Assembly: GCF_947487575.1 (NCBI RefSeq)
Contig: NZ_CANKXG010000003.1
Span: 1 to 64,000, forward strand
Source of the DNA: an uncultured Algibacter sp.
Lineage (GTDB): Bacteria > Bacteroidota > Bacteroidia > Flavobacteriales > Flavobacteriaceae
Direction of reading: 5' to 3'
DNA length: 64,000 nucleotides
In this document: positions 54,208 through 63,009 of the stretch, one piece after another
Numbering within the stretch: the first letter of the stretch is position 1
Layout of the letters: every line of letters begins with the position of its first letter
Notes under the pieces: generated by a model
Seen by the model: the letters and a program-made list of their open reading frames with translations, nothing else
Databases searched by the model: none
Told to the model about the DNA's origin: nothing
Translations under genes and position numbers: made by a program

Positions 54208-56646
54208 TTACCTAATTATAAGTTTAGAATGAAAAATTCTTTGGTTATGATCAACTACTTTAATAATATATAAACCAGACTTGAAACGTCCATTATTTTC
54301 AATTTCAATTCTATTAGAATGTATCGCGTTTTGATAAATTACTTTTCCTAGCATATCGTTTATAATAATATTTGCCTTATTTGCATCATTAAGTAAAACA
54401 GTAAAACTATTGGTTGCAGGATTAGGAAAAATCCTTGCTAGAAAAGGGTTAGGTTCTAATTTTGGAGTACTTAGTGTTGTAGATTCAACAATCCATTTAG
54501 ATCTATCATCACTATTGGCAACATGCTCAATAATACCATTAGCATTGTGATATATATAATTTACATTGTTTGGGGTTCGGAATTGATATGAGTTATCTGC
54601 GGCATTATAAACGACATTAAATTGTTTATCACCATCTTCTCGCGGCGCTCCAAAACCAGTATTAATAATATCATTTGGAGGATTTCCGGCAGCCCTTAAT
54701 ATACCTCTATCCGCTCTTTTACTTTCAATATTATAAAAATTACCAGCCTTTACAAATTCCCATTCCTTATCTCCAGAGGCTACATTCGTTCCAGTATCAC
54801 TTTCAACAACGTCTGAACCAACAGAATGTAAATATTTCCCTGTTACAAAATTTTTGATTCTATATATATCGCCTGTTAAATCATTTGGATCGAAGACCTT
54901 AGTATTCACTGTAATTATGGAAGAATTAACCGTTTCAGCACTTGCATTATAGGCAATTGCTTGAATGGTATAGCCTCCTACTTCAGTTGGTGTCCAATCC
55001 ACTGAATATGGCTCAGAATTATCCTCGCTAAAATATGTACCATTTACCCAAAACTCGACTTTAGAAATACTTCCATTTTCATCAACAGCATCTGCCGAAA
55101 TTTGAATTGTTTCTCCAATATCAAAAGATTCACTATTAGAAGGTGAAGTTAAAGATACTCTAAAAGGTTCTTGTATAATACCTAAATCAATTATTTGTAA
55201 ATAAAGCGGTTGTGCACTACCTGAAGCATTTTCCATCAAATAATAGTACAACTTGCCATTACTAACATAAACTCTACCATGATCAAAAGTTCTTCCTGAG
55301 CTAGCTTGATACACTCTAGTAAAATCATTGGTACCACCTACAGCCTTTTCTACAAATACTCTACCTCCAGACAATCCTATAATAAACACGTCATTTCCAG
55401 AAGTATATATAGATGACGCACCAGAAAAATCTTCTGATGTTATAAACTCAGTAGCACCAGCAGGTTTATAGGTATGTAAATTTTTGGTTACACCAAATTG
55501 ATTATCTCGTACTCTACTTATTATGTGTACATCTTCATTTTCAGTAACTGTCCAATCAAAACCAGCAACTATACTTAGTGCATTTGTATTTGTTCCTTGA
55601 ACATAGTCTCCTGGTTCCATAACTTTTATAAAATCGGCATCAAAAAGTGGTGTATTGAAACCTTGTCCTTGGTGATTTTTCCAATTTGTAGCACCGCTTT
55701 GATCATCAGAATACGCATAATATACGCCATTTTGATATTGATACTTATCACTATTATTTTGTGATCGTCTCTGAAAACCAATACGCATTTTCCCATTAAC
55801 GTATTTAATATCTCCATATAACCCCCAGTTGTATGTTATTCCTGGTTGGTTTCTGGCATTCAATGCATTAAAGTCTATAAAATTAGACCAAGTGGAAGTA
55901 TTAGCATCATATTTAGAAAACTTATACATACCATTATTATTACCTCCTTCACGCATCCACATAAACAAATCTCCTGCATCGTTTAAGAAAAAATTAGGGT
56001 AGGTTAAGGCAATAAATTCATTTTGTGACACACTTCCTGTTAACCTCAAGTGCTTATAACCTCCATTATTATTTGGAACAAACTTATCCAGTGTAAATTC
56101 GTCATCTGGTAAAGATGCAACATTTGCTAAAGAATAAGAATATCTAAAATAATCATTAGCAAGAGAACCGTCAGATGGTCTAGAAGCACTGTAAGCATGC
56201 ATGTCATATAATAAATGTATAGTTCCATTTAAAGGACTTACTCCAATCGCGATAGCATTGTGTGATTCTCCTAGCCACCACCTATTTTGAAAACCAGTAT
56301 GCCTATGAGGAAACTCTATTGTAGCCATTGTTTCTGTAACTGTGTTATATCGTGTTAACATAACATGTCTATCTGTTTTACCTCCTCGATACCAAGTCAT
56401 AAATACATAATTACCATATGTTTTTATACAATCTCCATGTGCTGATATATTACGACCAAATACATAATCATATGTAGTAGTAGTTCCGTTATCTGCTGAA
56501 GAATTACCTACTTTACTACCATTAAAGTGCAGACCTAAATCGGTAATTTTAACTTCGTTTTCTAAAACAACTTGACTGCTTAAAACACAGGAAAACATCA
56601 ATAATACAGATAACAGAGTATAATTATGAGAGTAACTTTTTTTCAT
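54208..56646 (-). CDS. PL24-like ulvan lyase with Ig, ricin-like and T9SS domains (copy A)
   Basis: Secreted BNR-4 propeller lyase of 812 residues. Signal peptide about 1-24. Propeller about 30-480 with HRHTGFQNRWW, GESHNAIAIGVSP, YDMHAYSASRP and MREGGNNNGMYKF. Putative catalytic residues His129, His150, Tyr216, Arg232 and Arg293 follow the spacings His-21-His, Tyr-16-Arg and Arg-61-Arg that I recall for PL24 LOR_107 (146/167, 243/259, 259/320). Next come an Ig-like domain (about 490-585, KVEFWVNG), a ricin-like trefoil (about 590-725, YRIKNFVTGKYL) and a T9SS sorting domain (NPFLARIFPNPATNSF). A related family such as PL37 is possible. It has its own promoter. Confidence 0.74.
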   Translation of the reverse strand: MKKSYSHNYTLLSVLLMFSCVLSSQVVLENEVKITDLGLHFNGSKVGNSSADNGTTTTYDYVFGRNISAHGDCIKTYGNYVFMTWYRGGKTDRHVMLTRYNTVTETMATIEFPHRHTGFQNRWWLGESHNAIAIGVSPLNGTIHLLYDMHAYSASRPSDGSLANDYFRYSYSLANVASLPDDEFTLDKFVPNNNGGYKHLRLTGSVSQNEFIALTYPNFFLNDAGDLFMWMREGGNNNGMYKFSKYDANTSTWSNFIDFNALNARNQPGITYNWGLYGDIKYVNGKMRIGFQRRSQNNSDKYQYQNGVYYAYSDDQSGATNWKNHQGQGFNTPLFDADFIKVMEPGDYVQGTNTNALSIVAGFDWTVTENEDVHIISRVRDNQFGVTKNLHTYKPAGATEFITSEDFSGASSIYTSGNDVFIIGLSGGRVFVEKAVGGTNDFTRVYQASSGRTFDHGRVYVSNGKLYYYLMENASGSAQPLYLQIIDLGIIQEPFRVSLTSPSNSESFDIGETIQISADAVDENGSISKVEFWVNGTYFSEDNSEPYSVDWTPTEVGGYTIQAIAYNASAETVNSSIITVNTKVFDPNDLTGDIYRIKNFVTGKYLHSVGSDVVESDTGTNVASGDKEWEFVKAGNFYNIESKRADRGILRAAGNPPNDIINTGFGAPREDGDKQFNVVYNAADNSYQFRTPNNVNYIYHNANGIIEHVANSDDRSKWIVESTTLSTPKLEPNPFLARIFPNPATNSFTVLLNDANKANIIINDMLGKVIYQNAIHSNRIEIENNGRFKSGLYIIKVVDHNQRIFHSKLIIR

Positions 56647-56681
56647 AGCCTTTTATATTAACCTGTTAACAGATTAGTTTA

Positions 56682-56717
56682 TAAATTTACCTTTATTTTT
56701 TTTGGAAACCACCCTGC
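56682..56717 (-). promoter_or_regulatory. Promoter-like element upstream of PL24-like copy A
   Basis: Minus strand: GCAGGGTG (56717 to 56710), a diverged form of ACAGGATA, lies exactly 20 nt upstream of TAAATTTA (56689 to 56682). The latter is one base from TAnnTTTG and 36 nt before the ATG. The match is weak alone but fits the shared layout. Confidence 0.4.
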
Positions 56718-56760
56718 GCTATATATATTTCTACTACAGAAAATTTCAAATAAAAGCACC

Positions 56761-57468
56761 TTATTTCGTAGTAAAACTCCAAACTTGCCCTATACTTATA
56801 CCTCCTCTATCATCTTTCGCGACCACTTTAAAGTAATACGTAGATGCTACACTTAAACCTGTAGCATTGTAAGTGGTCTCAGATTGGTTTTCAGCAACTT
56901 TAGTTATCGGATCTGCATTTGTATCTAAATACACATCAAAGGTTAATGGGTCCCCATCAATGTCTGACGCTGACCAACTTAATGTAGTACTCGTACCGTC
57001 TATTTCAGAATTCAAAAAAGGAGCTGTTAAACTAGGTGCAAATGGCACATGATTACTCACCCCATCTCCTTCTGTTAAAAATTGCATCACGGGGGAGTAG
57101 GAACTAGCTGCAGACTTACTATCGGTTGCCTTGATGCGCCAGTATAAAGCTTTACCCTTTTCCAAACTAATCAATTTGGATAACGAAGCACTAGTTTCTA
57201 TATTTAATATTGGTAAAAAACCACTATTCTCAGCAATTTCAACAGTATAGGTTATTCTATCTCCTTCTGCATCTGTGGACGTATCCCACTCAAACACAAT
57301 ATTATTATCAATACAAATGGTATTATTTAATGGATAAACTTGTATTGGTATTGTTGGCGCAGTATTTTCTTCTGACTTTTTCGTATCGTTTGAATCATCT
57401 TCACCGCCACTGCAAGATATCATAATCAATGCCACAGCTACTATTAAATATAAGTATATCTTTTTCAT
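56761..57468 (-). CDS. Lipoprotein with two fibronectin type III domains
   Basis: 235 residues. Lipobox MISC (Cys19) is followed by an acidic, Ser/Asp-rich linker. FN3-like domain 1 spans about 38-135 (NIVFEWDTSTDAEGD, ALYWRIKATDSKS) and domain 2 about 140-235 (TTLSWSASDIDGDP, TYYFKVVAKDDRGG). No catalytic motif. It starts 1 nt after the stop of PL24-like copy B, so it is translated from the same mRNA. It sits between two secreted lyases and may be a surface scaffold, glycan-binding or secretion-associated lipoprotein. Function is not recognisable from sequence; a SusE/F-like role is a guess only. Confidence 0.7.
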   Translation of the reverse strand: MKKIYLYLIVAVALIMISCSGGEDDSNDTKKSEENTAPTIPIQVYPLNNTICIDNNIVFEWDTSTDAEGDRITYTVEIAENSGFLPILNIETSASLSKLISLEKGKALYWRIKATDSKSAASSYSPVMQFLTEGDGVSNHVPFAPSLTAPFLNSEIDGTSTTLSWSASDIDGDPLTFDVYLDTNADPITKVAENQSETTYNATGLSVASTYYFKVVAKDDRGGISIGQVWSFTTK

Positions 57469-57469
57469 T

Positions 57470-59668
57470 TTATTTCTTTATTACTTTAACAAATATTGGT
57501 TGCTCTGAATTAACTTTTACAAAATAAATACCATTTGGCTTATCTTCTAAATTCAATTGCACTTTACCAGCGTTTGCCGTATAGGTTTTAGAAACTATTA
57601 ATTGAGATTGCATATTGTACACTTCTAAATCAATAGTTTTTATGTTATTTGGAATATACATCTCAAACAATCCGTTTGTAGGGTTAGGATATGCTTTAAC
57701 GTTTTCAAGTAAGTTAATGGTTTTCAACATTTCTCCCTGACAAGCTTCTTTGCTTTTTATTTGAATAGTGTCGCCATCGTTAACATCTAAAGTAAAATTA
57801 GTTTGATAGGTTTCAAACAACTCCATTCCATTTTTTATTACGGTATATGGCGCTTCTCCTGATGATACAGAAACTTTTGCTGATTTTTTTGTTATACTAA
57901 TTTTACCACTTAACGTTGGAGCTGCTTCAATAGTTACTTGATAACAATGATTAAAATTTTCACCAACTACTTCTATACACAAATCATAAATTCCAGGGTT
58001 CAAGCCTTCAATAGTTTTATTTTTAGTAAAACTATAGTCGTCAATTCCATTAATAGTAGCTACATAATCATGAGCAGCCGCTCCACTTATTACTAGCTTT
58101 CCATTACCCACACCCGAACAAGTCTCTCCTTTAGACTCAATTGTAAAGTTATTGGGACCTAAAGGATCTAATGGGACAATATCTAAATCTATAATTTGTA
58201 GATATAGAGGTTGAGCATTACCCGTTTTATCTTCCATTAAGTAATAATAAACTTTTCCATTCTCAATATGCACTACGCCATGATCAAAAGTTCTCCCACT
58301 TGTTGCTTCATATACTTTAGTAAAGTTATTTGTTCCTCCTTCTGCTTTCTCAACAAATACACGACCACCACTGTTTAGCCCAATTAGAAAAACACTATCT
58401 CCAGATGTGTAAATTGCTGAACCTCCAGAAAAATCTTCTGAAGTAATAAAATCTGCATCTCCTGAGGGTCGATAAGTATGTAAATTCTTGGTTACGTTAT
58501 TTTCAGTATCTCTAACTTGACTTATAATATGAACATCTTCGTTAGCAGTTACTGTCCAGTCAAAACCACCTACGATGTATACTTTATTTGGCTGTGTTGT
58601 AGCTACGTAATCTCCCGGCTCCATAACTTTGATAAAATCGGCATCCCATAATGGCAGACTAAAAGATTCTCCTTTGTGATTTTTCCAACTTGTGGCAGCC
58701 GTTTGATCATCTGAATAGGCATAATACACCCCGTTTTGATAAAGATATTTATCATCATTGTTTTGAGACCTACGTTGAAAACCAATACGAAACTTTCCGT
58801 TTACATATTTCATATCACCGTAAAGTCCCCAGTTATAATCGATTCCTGGTTGGCTTCTTGCATTTAATCTATTAAAATCTACGAAGTTACCCCATGTTCC
58901 AGTATTGGTATCGTATTTAACAAACTTATACATACCATTGTTATTTCCTCCTTCACGCATAAGCATAAACAGCTCTCCACCGTCATTTTGGAAGAATCTT
59001 GGATAAGTTAATGACAAGAATTCTGATTGAGCAGCGGCTCCTGGCATTCTTAAATGTTTATATCCTCCTGTACCATTCGGAACAAATTTATCCAAAGTAA
59101 AATCTGCATCTGGCAAAGAGGCTGCATTTTTTACTGAATATGAATATCTAAAATAATCATTAGCTAAACTTCCATTGGAAGGTCTTGAAGCACTGTAAGC
59201 ATGCATATCGTACAACAAATGAATTGTTCCATCTAAAGGGCTTACACCTATAGCTATAGTATTATGAGATTCTCCAATCCAATATTGATTTTGATATCCC
59301 GTGTGCCTATGAGGAAACTCTATGGTCGCCATGGCATCTGTTTTTGTATTATACCGTGTTAGCATCACATGGCGGTCTGCTTTACCACCACGATACCACG
59401 TCATAAAAACATAATCGCCATAGGTTTTTATGGCATCTCCATGAGCAGAAATATTACGTCCGAAAAAATAATCATATGGTGCACTATCTCCGGTGTTTGC
59501 AGTACCACTTGAAACTTTATTACCATCAAAATGCAACCCTATGTCGGTAATTTTAACTTCTTTCTCTAAAACAACTTGAGCATTCAAAATACCCGTTGGT
59601 AGTAATAATAACAAAAAGACGAATACACACCCTTTGTTTACCAATCTAATGGAGTAATCTTTTTTCAT
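57470..59668 (-). CDS. PL24-like ulvan lyase with SprB-like and T9SS domains (copy B)
   Basis: Paralogue of the lyase at 54208. I start it at the ATG at 59668 (732 residues, signal ending LLLPTGILNAQ), since the longer reading adds 14 residues before the signal and overlaps the promoter. The propeller (about 33-490) keeps the same putative catalytic set: His135, His156, Tyr222, Arg238 and Arg299. After LYLQIIDLDI the sequence departs completely from copy A. A SprB-like repeat region (about 500-640, TCSGVGNGKLVISG, GLNPGIYDLCIE) replaces the Ig and ricin modules, and a T9SS sorting domain (VKAYPNPTNGLF) ends the chain. Same cleavage mode expected, with different surface anchoring or binding. 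Confidence 0.74.
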   Translation of the reverse strand: MKKDYSIRLVNKGCVFVFLLLLLPTGILNAQVVLEKEVKITDIGLHFDGNKVSSGTANTGDSAPYDYFFGRNISAHGDAIKTYGDYVFMTWYRGGKADRHVMLTRYNTKTDAMATIEFPHRHTGYQNQYWIGESHNTIAIGVSPLDGTIHLLYDMHAYSASRPSNGSLANDYFRYSYSVKNAASLPDADFTLDKFVPNGTGGYKHLRMPGAAAQSEFLSLTYPRFFQNDGGELFMLMREGGNNNGMYKFVKYDTNTGTWGNFVDFNRLNARSQPGIDYNWGLYGDMKYVNGKFRIGFQRRSQNNDDKYLYQNGVYYAYSDDQTAATSWKNHKGESFSLPLWDADFIKVMEPGDYVATTQPNKVYIVGGFDWTVTANEDVHIISQVRDTENNVTKNLHTYRPSGDADFITSEDFSGGSAIYTSGDSVFLIGLNSGGRVFVEKAEGGTNNFTKVYEATSGRTFDHGVVHIENGKVYYYLMEDKTGNAQPLYLQIIDLDIVPLDPLGPNNFTIESKGETCSGVGNGKLVISGAAAHDYVATINGIDDYSFTKNKTIEGLNPGIYDLCIEVVGENFNHCYQVTIEAAPTLSGKISITKKSAKVSVSSGEAPYTVIKNGMELFETYQTNFTLDVNDGDTIQIKSKEACQGEMLKTINLLENVKAYPNPTNGLFEMYIPNNIKTIDLEVYNMQSQLIVSKTYTANAGKVQLNLEDKPNGIYFVKVNSEQPIFVKVIKK

Positions 59669-59707
59669 AGCTTTTCTTTTTACCTTAACAAGAAAGGTTT
59701 CTAAATA

Positions 59708-59742
59708 CAAATTTATACAATTTGAATAAAAAAGTGTCCTGC
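59708..59742 (-). promoter_or_regulatory. Promoter with ACAGGATA-like element upstream of PL24-like copy B
   Basis: Minus strand: -7 box TAAATTTG (59715 to 59708), an exact TAnnTTTG match 39 nt before the ATG. GCAGGACA (59742 to 59735) lies 19 nt upstream. It closely mirrors the GH39 and rhaEW promoters. Confidence 0.52.
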
Positions 59743-59786
59743 AGTATACTGATAGCTTTTAAACAATTACCTCACCGTGCAGTTAA

Positions 59787-60101
59787 TTATTCCAGATAAA
59801 ACACTTCTTCTAAAGGTATTGAAACCGGTGAATTGTCTGGATTGGTCTCCATGATATCAGCCATAAAATTCCACCATTTTTTTACAACATCATTATTTGC
59901 TAAATCTTGAGAACCATCTTCTCCAGATACTTTTTGAAACGCAAAAAGCATACTAGTTTCTTCATCCAAGAAAATGGAATATTCGCTCACGCCATTATCT
60001 TTTAATAATTGCTTAAGTTCTGGCCATAATTCATCATGGCGTTTTTTATAGGCTTCTTTTTGCCCTTCATTTAACTTCATTCTAAAAGCTAATCTCTTCA
60101 T
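59787..60101 (-). CDS. rhaM: L-rhamnose mutarotase
   Basis: Small (104 residues) dimeric alpha/beta-barrel enzyme interconverting alpha- and beta-L-rhamnopyranose so that the isomerase gets its preferred anomer. The family signatures are clear: LAFRMKLNEGQKEAYKKRHDELWPEL with catalytic His22, YSIFLDEETSMLFAFQ, and KWWNFMADIMETN with the Trp pair. No signal peptide, so cytoplasmic. It is 50 kb from the other rhamnose catabolic genes, within the lyase block, and is followed by the promoter of PL24-like copy B. That placement ties rhamnose release directly to this locus. Confidence 0.92.
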   Translation of the reverse strand: MKRLAFRMKLNEGQKEAYKKRHDELWPELKQLLKDNGVSEYSIFLDEETSMLFAFQKVSGEDGSQDLANNDVVKKWWNFMADIMETNPDNSPVSIPLEEVFYLE

Positions 60102-60273
60102 ACTATTTAGTTTTATTATTTTTTACTAAAAATATTGAGCTTAAATAACCAACTGTATATTTAACAATTATTGTAAGCATTTATTTCTTATTCTTTTTTG
60201 AGCTGTAAATAAACCAAGAACCCCATTACAATTCAACTTATTTTTTTCATAAAAAGAAGGTGTAAAACAGTTT

Positions 60274-61059
60274 CTAAAGCACTTTCAATTTAATATTTCG
60301 ATACTCTACTTTCATTGGAGGTCCCACATGTACCTGCACGCCTATAAAACCTCTAGTTGTTCTATTTAATTTATCATCATCTATAACTTCACTCATTAAA
60401 ACACCATTTACATAATGTTTAAGTGTATTGTTTTTTATTATCAAATGAACTTGATTCCAATCTTCGCTATTTATTTTTGATTTAAGAGCATCTTTATTAC
60501 CTAGAACACTAACTACGTTTCTACTTTGCCAACAATTTTTTTTTATATTACTTCTTAAATTACCCGATAAATCAGGCTTTAGTTGAGTATTTAAAACTAC
60601 TTTTTCTCCCTGGTAAGCTAATGTTGTTCTTTTTTTCTCTTCATAGTTCTGTCCTGTATAACGTTGTTTTCCATCAATATCGCATTGATAACCTTTTAAT
60701 GCAAAAGGATTATTTTCAAGAGACACACTTCTATAATTTATACCACTATTACCTAAATCTGAAATACGATAATCTAATTTCAGTTCAAAATCCTCAGGTT
60801 GTCCACCTTGCCAAATAATAAACGAATTGCTTTTTAGAATGGTTTCTGGTGTAACAGTTCCGGTTAAATTACCATCTTTTACACTCCAATATTTGGGATT
60901 ACCTTTCCAATTTTCTAGCGTTTTACCATTAAATATGCTTACAAAATCTTTATCATCTTTTTGTTTCTTTTGATTTTTTTCTTTGCATGATTGAAAAAAA
61001 CAAAAACACAACAACAAGACTATACTTTTACATAGCACATTAACTCTTTTTGTATTCAT
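60274..61059 (-). CDS. DUF1080 (3-keto-disaccharide hydrolase-like) lipoprotein
   Basis: 261 residues, lipobox FFQSC (Cys25). One LamG-like jelly-roll of the DUF1080/3-keto-disaccharide hydrolase family, about 40-261. Family segments are FVSIFNGKTLENWKGN, YWSVKDGNLTG, DFELKLDYRISDLGNSGINYRS, DWNQVHLIIKNN and FIGVQVHVGPPMKVEYRNIKLK. Some members cleave 3-keto-glycosides, others only bind sugars; nothing in the sequence decides between these. The 173-bp gap to rhaM shows no clear signal. It lies near sulfatases, so a role in handling a modified oligosaccharide is plausible. Confidence 0.8.
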   Translation of the reverse strand: MNTKRVNVLCKSIVLLLCFCFFQSCKEKNQKKQKDDKDFVSIFNGKTLENWKGNPKYWSVKDGNLTGTVTPETILKSNSFIIWQGGQPEDFELKLDYRISDLGNSGINYRSVSLENNPFALKGYQCDIDGKQRYTGQNYEEKKRTTLAYQGEKVVLNTQLKPDLSGNLRSNIKKNCWQSRNVVSVLGNKDALKSKINSEDWNQVHLIIKNNTLKHYVNGVLMSEVIDDDKLNRTTRGFIGVQVHVGPPMKVEYRNIKLKVL

Positions 61060-61168
61060 TTTTAAACATTTTTTAGCACAAAGAAATCTCTACCACCAAT
61101 GTGTTTTTCAATTCAATCAAATAAATTAAATACTATCATCTGGATAATTTATAGTCCAAATGACTCTT

Positions 61169-62953
61169 TTACTTTAAATCTAAAACATCAATAGTTTTTG
61201 GATTACTTGGCTTAAAACCAATACGGTGCGACTGAACTATAAGTTTAGTATTTTCAGGAACTGAAAATGGTTCATCATAAACTGTCCAGTTATCTGGAGT
61301 TTTAGAGCTTTCATATTTAACTTTATATCCTATTGATGCGCCTTCTGTTTGACAGCTAATCTGAACTTTCCCATTAGAATAAGATAATTGTGGTTGAGAA
61401 GTTTGAGGTTTACTTTTACTGCCCTCCCAAAGTTGATTGATAAGTTCTGCTTCAGGTAAGTTTGGCTTATCACCTATAGCAACTAACCACCTGTCCATTT
61501 CAGAACGTAATTCATTAAGCCTGTCTTTATAGTCTGGGTTATTAGCTAAATTATTTAATTCATGAGGGTCTGCTTTACAATCAAACAACTCTTCTTTAGG
61601 TTTTGAGTTTCTAAACCATTGCATTTGTAAATCGTTTAATTCACCTGCATCTTTTAATCTCAATAATTCTTGCATTGTTGGAATTTTTTCCCTGTAAGCA
61701 AGTGGTAAATAATAGCCTTGTTCTGGTCTATAATTACGAATGTATTTAAATTGATTATCCTTTACTGCTCTTATAGCATCGGTCACTTCATCAAAACGGT
61801 CTGCAGCTGCATGTATATAGTTACGCTTATTTTTAGCCTTATAATTTCCTAAAAACGCTTGTCCTTGCATATACTCTTTAGGCTTTTCACCTATTAATGA
61901 TAATAATGTTGGAGCAAAATCTGTAAAACTAATTAACTGCTCATCTTTAGTTCCTGCATTCATTTTATTAGGAAAACGAATAATCATTGGTGTATTTAAG
62001 CCTGAATCATAAATTAAACGTTTTTGCCTAGGCAATGGCCCTCCATGGTCACCATAGAAAATGATAATGGTATTTTCTAAAAGTCCATCATCTTCTAATT
62101 GCTTTAAAACGGCTCCAACTTGATTGTCCATTTCGGCAATATTGTTGTACAATTTCCACATATCACGTTTAGTAACGTCGTTATCTGGAAGGTATGGCGG
62201 AATATTAAACTTTGTATCTTTAGATAAATGCTTTGTAATATCTTCTTCTGCAATTCTATTTTTTGCTTCAGGTAGTCCGTTTTGTTTCCAAGTATAAGTT
62301 CTATCTCCAGCACGGTAATGTCTTGTTTCTATTTGTCTAAAACCATAAGGTTCAAATAAGCCAGATTCGTGTGTTTCTGTAAAATTGAATATTGAAAAGA
62401 AAGGCTGATTTTCTTTTCTGTTACGCCAATGTGCATAAGGACTACTTTCATCCCACGCTGTAACTGGTGCTCTAAATTGATAATCTTCCTTATAATTGTT
62501 AGTACAGTAATAGCCATTTACCCGTAGCAACTCACTAACCATTTTTACTTGAGAAGGGGGTACTGCTTCATACTTAGGCAAACCTGTTTGCTTAGTATTA
62601 GATGTTGTACGCATATGGTTTGCACCAATACTTGAAGGGTACATTCCTGTTGCTATGGCTGCCCTACTTGGTGCACAAACACCTGAAGTTGAATACAAAT
62701 TAGGATAAATAACACCTTCGTTAGCTAAACGAGTTAAATTTGGTGTTTTAATCGTTAAGTCTCCAAAAGGTGGAATATAAGCTCCCATATCTTCTGTAAC
62801 TAACCATAAAATATTAGGTTTCTTAGGCAGTTCTATTGGCGCTTCCTTTACCACCTCTTCTTTTACGCTTTTAGTGTTTTGGCAATTAAAAAACACGAAA
62901 CAGATTATACCTCCTATAAAAATATTAAATATTGCTTTCAAATTTGTATTCAT
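61169..62953 (-). CDS. S1 sulfatase lipoprotein with C-terminal FN3-associated domain (CAPSR)
   Basis: 594 residues from the ATG at 62953 (a TTG precedes it by one codon). Seen: ILWLVTEDMGAY, with Glu-Asp instead of Asp-Asp; Cys93-APSRAAIATG; CTNNYKEDYQF; NFTETHESGLF; and FYGDHGGPLPRQKR. The TED and TNNYK variants mark a distinct S1 group that I recall among heparan-sulfamidase-like Bacteroidota and planctomycete sulfatases. The last 75 residues (about 520-594, LSYSNGKVQISCQTEG, IGYKVKYESSKTPDNW) look like a chitobiase C-terminal/FN3-associated module. Lipobox FFNC (Cys24). It is next to the GH2 at the right window edge; substrate position unknown. Confidence 0.84.
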   Translation of the reverse strand: MNTNLKAIFNIFIGGIICFVFFNCQNTKSVKEEVVKEAPIELPKKPNILWLVTEDMGAYIPPFGDLTIKTPNLTRLANEGVIYPNLYSTSGVCAPSRAAIATGMYPSSIGANHMRTTSNTKQTGLPKYEAVPPSQVKMVSELLRVNGYYCTNNYKEDYQFRAPVTAWDESSPYAHWRNRKENQPFFSIFNFTETHESGLFEPYGFRQIETRHYRAGDRTYTWKQNGLPEAKNRIAEEDITKHLSKDTKFNIPPYLPDNDVTKRDMWKLYNNIAEMDNQVGAVLKQLEDDGLLENTIIIFYGDHGGPLPRQKRLIYDSGLNTPMIIRFPNKMNAGTKDEQLISFTDFAPTLLSLIGEKPKEYMQGQAFLGNYKAKNKRNYIHAAADRFDEVTDAIRAVKDNQFKYIRNYRPEQGYYLPLAYREKIPTMQELLRLKDAGELNDLQMQWFRNSKPKEELFDCKADPHELNNLANNPDYKDRLNELRSEMDRWLVAIGDKPNLPEAELINQLWEGSKSKPQTSQPQLSYSNGKVQISCQTEGASIGYKVKYESSKTPDNWTVYDEPFSVPENTKLIVQSHRIGFKPSNPKTIDVLDLK

Positions 62954-63009
62954 CAATGTGGCCTTAAAATATTATCTTAATATGAGTTTATTGTAAGTGT
63001 TAAAATTAT

